Shown here: piece by piece, positions 1-7,104 of the stretch
Layout of the letters: every line of letters begins with the position of its first letter
Position numbering within the stretch: position 1 is the stretch's first letter
Origin: Bacteroidaceae bacterium
Lineage (GTDB): Bacteria > Bacteroidota > Bacteroidia > Bacteroidales > Bacteroidaceae
DNA: 64,000 nucleotides
Assembly (NCBI GenBank): GCA_017555585.1
Contig: JAFZGA010000004.1
Span: forward strand, 1 to 64,000
Direction: 5' to 3'
Notes under the pieces: generated by a model
Databases searched by the model: none
What the model was told of the DNA's origin: nothing
Seen by the model: the letters and a program-made list of their open reading frames with translations, nothing else
Program-made: the position numbers and the translations under genes

Positions 1-1
1 T

Positions 2-523
2 TATAAGGAAGCTTCAAAGTGGATATTATTGGCTGCTGAACAAAATGACATATCATCGCAAAGTATTATGGGGATTATCTACCATAATGGCGATGGTGTT
101 GAACAGAATGATGAAGAGGCGGTAAAATGGTGGCGTTTAGCAGCAGAGCAAGGTTGTGCTGGTGCCCAATATTATTTGGGCTGTGCTTATGATACTGGTG
201 ATGGTGTTGAGCAAAACTATGAAGAGGCCGTAAAATGGTGGCGTTTAGCAGCAGAGCAAGGTTGTGCTGGTGCCCAATATTGTTTGGGCTGTGCTTATGA
301 TACTGGTGATGGTGTTGAGCAAAACTCTGAAGATGCGATAGAATGGTGGCGCCTGGCTGCTGAGCAGGGTGATGCTGATGCCCAATATAATTTGGGCTGT
401 GCTTATGAGGATGGCGATGGTGTTGAGCAAAACTATGAAGAGGCTGTGAAGTGGTATCGTTTAGCGGCAGAGCGGGGCGATGAGGATGCCAAAGAGGCAT
501 TAAAGAGATTACAAAATGAATAG
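2..523 (+). CDS. Sel1-like repeat protein, 5' end missing
   Basis: The frame is open from base 2, so the TTG at 29 is an internal Leu codon and the true start lies upstream of the window. The visible 173 codons are about four and a half 36-residue Sel1 repeats, each with a GDGVEQN turn followed by a helix like AVKWWRLAAEQG. Sel1 repeats form alpha/alpha solenoids that bind other proteins; no enzymatic domain or signal peptide is in view. Two repeats are almost identical at the DNA level (separate entry). The stop overlaps the next start by 8 nt, which suggests translational coupling. The cellular role is unknown; Sel1 proteins near unrecognised genes are often accessory or effector-associated, but that is only inference here. 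Confidence 0.85.
   Translation, partial: YKEASKWILLAAEQNDISSQSIMGIIYHNGDGVEQNDEEAVKWWRLAAEQGCAGAQYYLGCAYDTGDGVEQNYEEAVKWWRLAAEQGCAGAQYCLGCAYDTGDGVEQNSEDAIEWWRLAAEQGDADAQYNLGCAYEDGDGVEQNYEEAVKWYRLAAERGDEDAKEALKRLQNE
113..436 (+). repeat. Tandem 108-bp Sel1-coding repeats
   Basis: Three consecutive 108-bp units (113-220, 221-328, 329-436) encode one Sel1 repeat each. The first two differ at only three positions by eye, whereas the third is clearly more diverged. This is what a recent in-frame unit duplication looks like. A fourth, truncated unit follows from 437. Confidence 0.85.
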
Positions 524-1286
524 ATTAGAGGCGAAATATTTAAGAACAGAGAAGTTCAGTAACAAAAATTTCTTTATCGAAATCAAGCTCTATGAGGGTG
601 GGCTTGCTCGGGGGAGTTGCAAGTGTAAGCGATGTGCTGTGGAAGAGAAGATGTGGAAATCGAATGGTTACCCGCTTTTGTACTTCCCTAGTTATCACTG
701 GATAACAATTGTGGAGTGGAAGGAGTTTTATAATTGCTTTACTACTGATAAAACTGCGAGGCGATGGGTAAGACGTGTGATGCTACATAGCTTTAAGGGG
801 CTTCTTCGTCCTAACGGTGAGATTGACCACGATAGGTTTGAAATGGAGCATGACCGCAGTTTATCAAGAAGCCGCGAGTATTACTGCCTTAACACTGAGC
901 AGTTGCTCACTATGAAACGCTGTTTGCCTGGCTTCTTCTATCCCGGAACTTTCCGTACCGAGTGTGATAGATGTTATAGCGATGTGTTGAGAATATCATC
1001 GAAGGAGAAGTATAAGAATTTTAGCCCGCCTGCTCACCCTGTGGGCTACCGAAAATATTTGAACGGAAATTTGCGCGTGCCCTTTAAGAGGTATTTTCCA
1101 ATAGAGGTACTCAAAGCCTTTTTGCAGGAGTTTGACCCTAAATTCTATACCCAGGTGTGCGAAGAACGCACTATTGACGATTGCAATATATGGCTGGAAT
1201 ATAAATTCCTGCAAGGCGAAAAGCCCGAGATGCGAATCTTTGTGCAGGATAATAATTATATCGATTACTATTTGCCAAATGAATAA
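516..1286 (+). CDS. Hypothetical protein of unknown function
   Basis: I do not recognise this 256-residue protein. It is soluble, with no signal peptide or membrane segment, and rich in aromatic residues and charge. Visible features are a Cys cluster near residues 35-41 (CKCKRC), a second C-x-x-C at about residues 150-153 (CDRC), and many Tyr and Trp. The two Cys pairs could bind metal, but spacing to further ligands is not obvious. Its ATG lies inside the last codons of the Sel1 gene (8-nt overlap), and its own stop overlaps the next gene in exactly the same way, so the three are probably translated together. Confidence 0.7.
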   Translation: MNRLEAKYLRTEKFSNKNFFIEIKLYEGGLARGSCKCKRCAVEEKMWKSNGYPLLYFPSYHWITIVEWKEFYNCFTTDKTARRWVRRVMLHSFKGLLRPNGEIDHDRFEMEHDRSLSRSREYYCLNTEQLLTMKRCLPGFFYPGTFRTECDRCYSDVLRISSKEKYKNFSPPAHPVGYRKYLNGNLRVPFKRYFPIEVLKAFLQEFDPKFYTQVCEERTIDDCNIWLEYKFLQGEKPEMRIFVQDNNYIDYYLPNE

Positions 1287-1719
1287 GACCATGAAACAAA
1301 GAAGATTAATTGTTTGTAGTACCGAATACCGTCACTGCCTTACTGCAGAAAGAACGTTTTCGCACGAGTTTATATTGTTGGTACCCAAAGGACAAGAATT
1401 CGACGGTGTTGTGAACTTTGAAACTAAGGTTGACGAACTCCCTAAAAATAGGAAATCTAACTGCATGAATTATCCTTATAAACGCCCACCAATAAGCTTT
1501 GATAATATAGTATGTTCCACTCATTCTGTAACAGAATATTCCGAGATGATGCTGACTATTTTTGGGGATTTAATAACAGTGGACTTGACTACTACAAGAG
1601 ATTGCGAGGAGTGCCTGAATGACTATGACTATTACACTATTTTTGAATTGGAAAGCAAAAATAGTTGTATTAGCCCACAGTGTAAATTGGAATTTAAAAG
1701 GCTGCTTCAAGCCGATTGA
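1279..1719 (+). CDS. Hypothetical protein of unknown function
   Basis: A 146-residue protein with no recognised family. I chose the ATG at 1279 because it overlaps the upstream stop in the arrangement ATGAATAA, the same 8-nt overlap seen at 516-523; an in-frame ATG at 1291 is the alternative. The frame is open further upstream, but that stretch lies inside the preceding gene. The protein is soluble, with several Cys (including a C-x-x-C at CEEC) and no signal peptide. It sits between an unknown gene and a Sel1/helical-repeat gene, so it is probably part of the same accessory unit. Confidence 0.6.
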   Translation: MNKTMKQRRLIVCSTEYRHCLTAERTFSHEFILLVPKGQEFDGVVNFETKVDELPKNRKSNCMNYPYKRPPISFDNIVCSTHSVTEYSEMMLTIFGDLITVDLTTTRDCEECLNDYDYYTIFELESKNSCISPQCKLEFKRLLQAD

Positions 1720-1753
1720 TACTTTAAGTTTAACATTTAAGGTTAACGAAACT

Positions 1754-3301
1754 ATGAATATCGAAGAACTTAAACAGCGTGCCGAAGCCGGCGATGCCGA
1801 GGCTATGTGCGACCTTGGAATGGCTTATTTCCATGGCGAGGGTGTTGAACAGGACCAAGAAAAAGCGATTGAGCTTTTGCAAGCGTCGGTTAATGCCGGT
1901 GATGAATATGCTCCGTTCCTTTTGGGACAAATGTATCTGTATGGTCACATTGAAGACGAGGATGCGGGTTACAATGGTATGAGGTTTTTTGCTATAGCTG
2001 CTAACCGTGGAGCAGAAGGCATTGAAAAGGAGATTGCCGAACATAGACTTAACTTTGCAAAGTGTCATTTTAAGGATATTTTCGATGGTGTGGACTCTTC
2101 GTCCTGTCCGCAGGATTTCCTGAATTACCTTAGAGAAAAGGTCGATTCTTTTATAATAGAATGTCAGGATCGGAAAATAAACAAACCAGAACATTTCAGT
2201 TGGTCATCGAGTGATGGTAGAAGCTCAAGTGAGTTCTATCTGGATTGTTTTGTTGAGAACCCACCCACTGTAAAGAATAAGCATTTCTATAATTATATGC
2301 TTGCTAATGTCCTTGAATCAAGTTTGGAGTACGAGCAGTTTGATTTTGCAGAAAAGGCGGCAATATTGTGTAAAGCAGCAGAACTTGTCTGGGGTATCGA
2401 TGCTCCTTGGGTTGAGGAAGTGCTGTATCTTTTGTATAGAAGATTTGCAGATATAAATCTCTCTGTCGGCAATATAGAGAAGGCTGCAGATATATATGTT
2501 AAGTTGTCAACAAATGCATATATCTGTTACATATCACAGTTTGATGTTGAGGATATTGATGCCCAACAAGTATCGCAAAAAGAGGTGGATAGAATGTTGG
2601 AAGGTGAGGAACGTTATTATGGTTCAATGCTTAAATTGCTATATTGTTATTCTCAAATGAAAGAGAGAGACGATGATGTGCAATGTATTTTGGATAAATT
2701 GTGCGAGGTCTTGGAAACTCAAAGAATGCATCATTCCCCAACACCCGATGAGTGGTTGCTCGAACAACTGAAAAATGCCGATGAGGACATGGAAAAGGAC
2801 AATGTGAATGTTGTAAATTTATTTGGACACAATTTCTTCGGGTATTTTATGGCTCCGTATGTGAGATTCTTTGATGGTGAAGCTCTTGAGTGGGATGGCG
2901 AATCAATTGAAGAGCAATGGAGCCGTGAACGCTTTGAGCTTATTGAATTGGCTATAAAAAAAATGCCGGCGTATTTTGAACAGGAAGCGGGCGGTTGTGC
3001 CTTTGGGATGATGGTACTGAATAAATTCAAGGCTCAATACCATATGCTTACCCGCCGTTACAGGTTGGTTGAACAGGAACTTTTATATGCAATGGGCTTC
3101 TTTAAAAAGGCGATAGCAACAGAAGAACGCGAAACTGTTGTACTACATTATGCAAGATGTATCAAATCTCTGTGGCAATTCTATAAAGTGCAGAGAATGG
3201 AAGATAAAAAAGCGAAACTGATTTCGTATATGGATGTTCTTGTTCCCGAAGATTATCAGGAAGAGGAGGTTGCAGAATTGAAGAATTTGTTAAACTCGTA
3301 A
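1754..3301 (+). CDS. Sel1-repeat N-terminus with long helical-repeat C-terminus
   Basis: A 515-residue protein. The start at 1754 is preferred because Sel1 homology begins at once after it; the frame upstream (from 1619) overlaps the preceding gene and encodes nothing recognisable. Residues 1-85 or so form two Sel1 repeats (EAMCDLGMAYFHGEGVEQ is typical). The remaining 430 residues look all-helical with TPR-like amphipathic stretches but match no family I can name. It is probably cytoplasmic: no signal peptide or membrane helix. Gene order (34 nt after the previous stop, 4 nt before the next start) places it in one transcript with its neighbours. A scaffold or adaptor role is inference. Confidence 0.75.
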   Translation: MNIEELKQRAEAGDAEAMCDLGMAYFHGEGVEQDQEKAIELLQASVNAGDEYAPFLLGQMYLYGHIEDEDAGYNGMRFFAIAANRGAEGIEKEIAEHRLNFAKCHFKDIFDGVDSSSCPQDFLNYLREKVDSFIIECQDRKINKPEHFSWSSSDGRSSSEFYLDCFVENPPTVKNKHFYNYMLANVLESSLEYEQFDFAEKAAILCKAAELVWGIDAPWVEEVLYLLYRRFADINLSVGNIEKAADIYVKLSTNAYICYISQFDVEDIDAQQVSQKEVDRMLEGEERYYGSMLKLLYCYSQMKERDDDVQCILDKLCEVLETQRMHHSPTPDEWLLEQLKNADEDMEKDNVNVVNLFGHNFFGYFMAPYVRFFDGEALEWDGESIEEQWSRERFELIELAIKKMPAYFEQEAGGCAFGMMVLNKFKAQYHMLTRRYRLVEQELLYAMGFFKKAIATEERETVVLHYARCIKSLWQFYKVQRMEDKKAKLISYMDVLVPEDYQEEEVAELKNLLNS

Positions 3302-3305
3302 CGCT

Positions 3306-3689
3306 ATGAAACGTATTGTAAATTTGGTGCGTAGCAACACTCCGGTATTGTTGTTCTGCAATTCTTACATAAATATTATCCAAAGGCTTTTCGCAGAACT
3401 CTCTGGCATTGAATATGGTAAAATAAAGGAAGGTAACTTGAGTGACGAAGAGTGGGAACGCATAGATAATACAGCTCCTATGCTTAAAAATGCTTCTTTA
3501 TATCTCTGCGACAAGATTATAGACAGTGCTGAAGGGTATATAAAGGATTATGAGGATTTGAAAATGCCCATTGAATATGTGTTTATTGATACATTGCCTG
3601 AAAATATTGATAAGGATAGGCTCATCCAGTGGAGCAACAGTTGTGGCATCACTTTGGAATTTGTAAACTTTGATGATACGTTGAGTTAA
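3306..3689 (+). CDS. Short protein resembling part of the DnaB helicase RecA domain
   Basis: A 127-residue protein starting 4 nt after the preceding gene. Residues 12-62 follow the DnaB C-terminal ATPase pattern: a hydrophobic strand, a helix like IIQRLFAELSGI, the segment GKIKEGNLSDEEWERID, then APMLKNASLYLCD. After about 22 residues comes IEYVFIDTL, where DnaB has its Walker B strand (usually IDYLQL). No P-loop is present, since the similarity starts after the position of Walker A, so it should not hydrolyse ATP as a monomer. It could be a domesticated DnaB fragment, a decoy that binds helicase, or a decayed remnant. The similarity was recognised by eye. Confidence 0.6.
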   Translation: MKRIVNLVRSNTPVLLFCNSYINIIQRLFAELSGIEYGKIKEGNLSDEEWERIDNTAPMLKNASLYLCDKIIDSAEGYIKDYEDLKMPIEYVFIDTLPENIDKDRLIQWSNSCGITLEFVNFDDTLS

Positions 3690-3752
3690 GAACGAGAAAC
3701 ACTATAACTTTTTGTTTATTATTTCAGCTTGTAACAAAATCAATTGTATAAT

Positions 3753-3790
3753 AAAAAAGTCAGATGCCGTTCAGCATCTGACTTTTTTTA
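3753..3790. terminator. Bidirectional rho-independent terminator
   Basis: AGTCAGATGC and GCATCTGACT form a perfect 10-bp stem with a short loop, flanked by an A-run on the left and a T-run on the right, so it works on both strands. It lies between the convergent accessory cluster and trxA. The trxA stop codon (3788-3790) sits in the T-run. Confidence 0.85.
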
Positions 3791-4147
3791 TTTAAGAAGC
3801 ACTTTCTCTATCGCCTCTTTGAGCTGTGGTTTTCCCATTGCTCCTTGTGAGCGGTGCATTGTTCCGTTCTTTTCAATAAAAATCAGTGTGGGTATGGAAC
3901 GGATGCTAAAGAGCGATGCCAATTCCTCCTCTTCATCGACATTGATTTTGTAAATATCCACCTTGCCGGCATACTCATCCGAAACCTCTTCGAGTACGGG
4001 GGCGAGCATCTTGCAAGGACCGCACCACTCGGCATAAAAATCGATAAGGGCAGGCTTGTCGCCCAAAAACTCAAAGCCTATGGGATTCGATTTGTAGTCG
4101 GCTACTCTATTAATAAATTGTTCTTTATTTAAATGTATTGTTGCCAT
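3788..4147 (-). CDS. trxA: Thioredoxin
   Basis: Cytoplasmic disulfide reductase of 119 residues, slightly longer than the usual 105-110. The redox motif WCGPC is at residues 41-45, preceded by the strand ALIDFYAE. The conserved cis-Pro segment SIPTLIFI follows near residue 84. The N-terminal stretch before the first core strand (about residues 13-30) is longer than in E. coli, as is usual for Bacteroidota thioredoxins. There is no signal peptide, so this is the cytosolic enzyme rather than a periplasmic TlpA relative. It is a single gene, transcribed toward the accessory cluster and sharing its bidirectional terminator. Confidence 0.93.
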   Translation of the reverse strand: MATIHLNKEQFINRVADYKSNPIGFEFLGDKPALIDFYAEWCGPCKMLAPVLEEVSDEYAGKVDIYKINVDEEEELASLFSIRSIPTLIFIEKNGTMHRSQGAMGKPQLKEAIEKVLLK

Positions 4148-4348
4148 AATCTATTTTCTTTTAAACATTAATATTGATTTCTGCTACCAAGATAACAAAA
4201 ACAGTCCTAATAGTTATCGGCCCATAACTTTATTTAGCATAAAAAAAATTAAAATGCCGTCTCAGGGATAAAAATAGAAACTCTTTATTGATTGTTTGGA
4301 TAGTTTAAAGTAAATTAGCACCTGTAATTGCTAATTTGGGATAAACTT

Positions 4349-5821
4349 ATGGAACAAAGAACAGCCCCCGAAAAATTATGGCGTTTCATCAAACGCTATA
4401 ACCGCTATATAAAAGTTGGCCTCATAACACTTATCGCACTGATAATTGCGATGTTGCCCAACGAACTTTTCGGCATTGAAGGCCTTACAGATATACAACA
4501 ACGCGTGATAGCAATATTCTTCTGGGCTGCATGCATGTGGATTGTCGAGGCTGTTCCGGCATGGACCACGTCGTTGCTCATCATTGTGATAATGCTCTTT
4601 TCAATATCCGACAGCGGAATCTCGTTCCTTGTTTCAGGATATGCCAAAAGCGAACTTATAAGCTACAAGGTTATAATGAGTACTTTTGCCAACCCTACGG
4701 TAATGTTGTTCATGGGTGGATTCATACTTGCACTTGTTGCTTCAAAGAGCGGTGTCGACATAAGCATGGCGCGTGCTATGCTCAAGCCTTTCGGTTCAAG
4801 ACCATCGGTGGTGCTTTTCGGTTTCATGCTCGTAACGGCAATATTCTCGATGTTCGTAAGCAACACAGCCACTGCAGCAATGATGCTGACATTCCTTGCA
4901 CCTGTGCTACGACAACTGCCACAGAACGAAAAGGGTACTGCGGCTTTGGCTCTTGCCATTCCAATAGGTGCCAATATCGGTGGTTTGGCGACACCTATTG
5001 GAACACCGCCTAACGGAATAGCATTGCAATACATAAACGATGTGGATGGTCTCAACCTCGGAGTGGATTTTGGAGAGTGGACGATGGTTATGACTCCTAT
5101 AATGCTGGCAATACTTGTTATTTCGTGGGCCTTGCTACGCTTCATGTTCCCATTCACAGCAAAAAAGGTGAACCTAACAATCATTGGTGGTGCCAAGAAG
5201 GGTTGGAGAACATACGTAATATACGGTACTTTGGCCGTTACAATCCTACTGTGGATGTTCGAAAAGGTGACCGGCATAAACTCATACGTCGTGGCACTGT
5301 TCCCTATAGGAGTGTTTGCAATTACACGAATAATCAAATCGAGCGACCTGAAAGACATCGATTGGGCATGCCTGTGGATGGTTGCCGGCGGCTTCGCTCT
5401 TGGAGAGGGAATGTCAAAGACTGGACTTGCAGCCGCACTTGTCAATACAATTCCGTTTGATAGCTGGCCTGTAATGATTGTTATGATCGGAGGCGGACTC
5501 ATCTGCTGGTTGCTGTCGCAGTTCATTTCAAACTCTGCGGCTACAGCCCTTATGGTGCCGATAATGGTTGCCGTAGGAACAGGTATGAAAGATTCATTGG
5601 GCATATACGGAGGTGTAGGCACGCTACTCATAGGAGTGGCAATGGCTGCTTCGTTTGCTATGTCACTGCCTATCAGCACACCACCCAACGCCATTGCATA
5701 TTCAACAGGACTTATCAAGACATCGCAGATGTTCAAAACCGGCATTATCGTAGGCGTAATATCGCTGATACTCGGTTATGTTGTAATCATCGCAGTCGGC
5801 AGCGCAGGATTCTTTGGATAA
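4349..5821 (+). CDS. DASS-family (SLC13-like) anion:sodium symporter
   Basis: Inner-membrane secondary transporter of 490 residues with about a dozen hydrophobic helices. The two family signatures are present: SNTAT at residues 171-175 and SNSAAT near residue 395, plus the loop ATPIGTPPN at 214-222. DASS members import dicarboxylates, citrate or sulfate with sodium; the substrate cannot be read from sequence. I use ATG 4349 rather than the in-frame TTG at 4328. Its last codons overlap the region just before the porin gene (start 5838), and a GH84 gene follows, so the three probably form one operon. Confidence 0.85.
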   Translation: MEQRTAPEKLWRFIKRYNRYIKVGLITLIALIIAMLPNELFGIEGLTDIQQRVIAIFFWAACMWIVEAVPAWTTSLLIIVIMLFSISDSGISFLVSGYAKSELISYKVIMSTFANPTVMLFMGGFILALVASKSGVDISMARAMLKPFGSRPSVVLFGFMLVTAIFSMFVSNTATAAMMLTFLAPVLRQLPQNEKGTAALALAIPIGANIGGLATPIGTPPNGIALQYINDVDGLNLGVDFGEWTMVMTPIMLAILVISWALLRFMFPFTAKKVNLTIIGGAKKGWRTYVIYGTLAVTILLWMFEKVTGINSYVVALFPIGVFAITRIIKSSDLKDIDWACLWMVAGGFALGEGMSKTGLAAALVNTIPFDSWPVMIVMIGGGLICWLLSQFISNSAATALMVPIMVAVGTGMKDSLGIYGGVGTLLIGVAMAASFAMSLPISTPPNAIAYSTGLIKTSQMFKTGIIVGVISLILGYVVIIAVGSAGFFG

Positions 5822-5837
5822 TAAACAAACTATTGAT

Positions 5838-7091
5838 ATGAAAAAGAGACTATTTTTAGCATCGCTCCTCGCACTTTTTGTAGCAGGAGCATTTGCACAG
5901 GAAAAGGAGAAACCAAGTTTTAAATTCTATGGTTTCGTGAGAAATTACGCATGTTACGACACACGCGAGAGCCTGACATCGAACAGCGAACAGTTCTACT
6001 ACATGCCAAAAGACATCAAGCTTGATGCGAACGGAGAGGATTTGAATGCACAGGACAACATCATGCTGTTGAGCATCACTACCCGTTTGGGATTGAACGT
6101 AAACGGTCTAAACTTCCTTGGCTCAAAGACATCGGCAAAGGTTGAGGCCGATTTCGCAGGATTCGGCACAAGCAATACCGTGTTGCGCATACGCCAGGCA
6201 TACGCAAAGATGGATTGGGAACACAGCAAGGTTCTTGTAGGTCAGGCATGGCACCCTGCTATGGGTGACATGATGCCCGATGTATTCTCACTTGAGACAG
6301 GTGCGCCTTTCACTCCTTTCAGCCGTACACCTCAGGTACGTTACGACTACGAGACAAAGAATGTGAAATTGACTGCAACTGCATTATATCAGTTCCAATA
6401 TACATCTTATGGTCCTGACGGTGCTTCATTCAACTACGCACGCAATGCCGTTGTTCCCGAGATGTACTTCCAGGGAATCATCAAGAACGGTGGTTTTATG
6501 ATGGGTCTTGGTGTAGATGTATTGAGTCTGAAGCCTCGTCAGCAATACAGCATGACCGATGAAAACGGCGAAACAAAAACCTACAAATGCAACGAGAAAT
6601 TGATGGTAAGTGTCACTCCTACACTTTTTGCCTCATACAAGAAAGGCAACTGGGGTGTCAAGGGCCGTGTGACATATGCACAGAATGCTGCACACATGAG
6701 TATGATAAGCGGATATGCCGTTACCGAGAAACTCGAAAACGGCGAGTGGGAGTACAGCAGCCTCAACAGTATCGGAGGCTGGATAGACGCTACATACAAG
6801 CACCAGTTGAAAACCGGATACCTGACATACTGCTGTTTTGCCGGCTACACAAAGAACCTCGGTTGCATGAATGAGATTAAAGGCGATATCTACATGCGCG
6901 GCGAGAAGAACATGGATTACATGTGGCGTGTTGCACCAAGCATTCTCTATACACACAATGCAATGCAGATTGGTATTGAATACAACCCAACAACAGTAGG
7001 TTACGGAAAGCCTGACAGCAAGTACAACATGAGCGATGTACATACTGTGACAAACCACCGTATATGCGCAATGCTGAAGTATAATTTCTAA
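5838..7091 (+). CDS. Outer-membrane beta-barrel porin, DcaP-like
   Basis: A 417-residue secreted protein. The start at 5838 gives a clean signal peptide (basic MKKR, hydrophobic core, cleavage after AFAQ near residue 21); the frame extends 8 codons upstream into the DASS gene but that lacks the signal. The mature part is made of alternating amphipathic strands rich in Tyr, Gly and Asn and ends in Phe (LKYNF), as outer-membrane barrels do. The overall look, with an N-terminal SFKFYGFVRNYACYDTRE segment, fits the DcaP/phosphate-selective-porin type, which takes up small anions. With the DASS carrier upstream this makes an outer-plus-inner-membrane anion uptake pair. Confidence 0.7.
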   Translation: MKKRLFLASLLALFVAGAFAQEKEKPSFKFYGFVRNYACYDTRESLTSNSEQFYYMPKDIKLDANGEDLNAQDNIMLLSITTRLGLNVNGLNFLGSKTSAKVEADFAGFGTSNTVLRIRQAYAKMDWEHSKVLVGQAWHPAMGDMMPDVFSLETGAPFTPFSRTPQVRYDYETKNVKLTATALYQFQYTSYGPDGASFNYARNAVVPEMYFQGIIKNGGFMMGLGVDVLSLKPRQQYSMTDENGETKTYKCNEKLMVSVTPTLFASYKKGNWGVKGRVTYAQNAAHMSMISGYAVTEKLENGEWEYSSLNSIGGWIDATYKHQLKTGYLTYCCFAGYTKNLGCMNEIKGDIYMRGEKNMDYMWRVAPSILYTHNAMQIGIEYNPTTVGYGKPDSKYNMSDVHTVTNHRICAMLKYNF

Positions 7092-7104
7092 ATAAAGACA
7101 AGAC

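Noticed and set aside
113..436. CRISPR-like or intergenic tandem array
   Set aside because: The repeats are 108 bp, in frame, contiguous without spacers, and encode Sel1 units.
4663..5745. Long minus-strand frame opposite the DASS gene
   Set aside because: The plus strand encodes a full, motif-bearing DASS transporter; the antisense frame matches no family and follows from codon bias.
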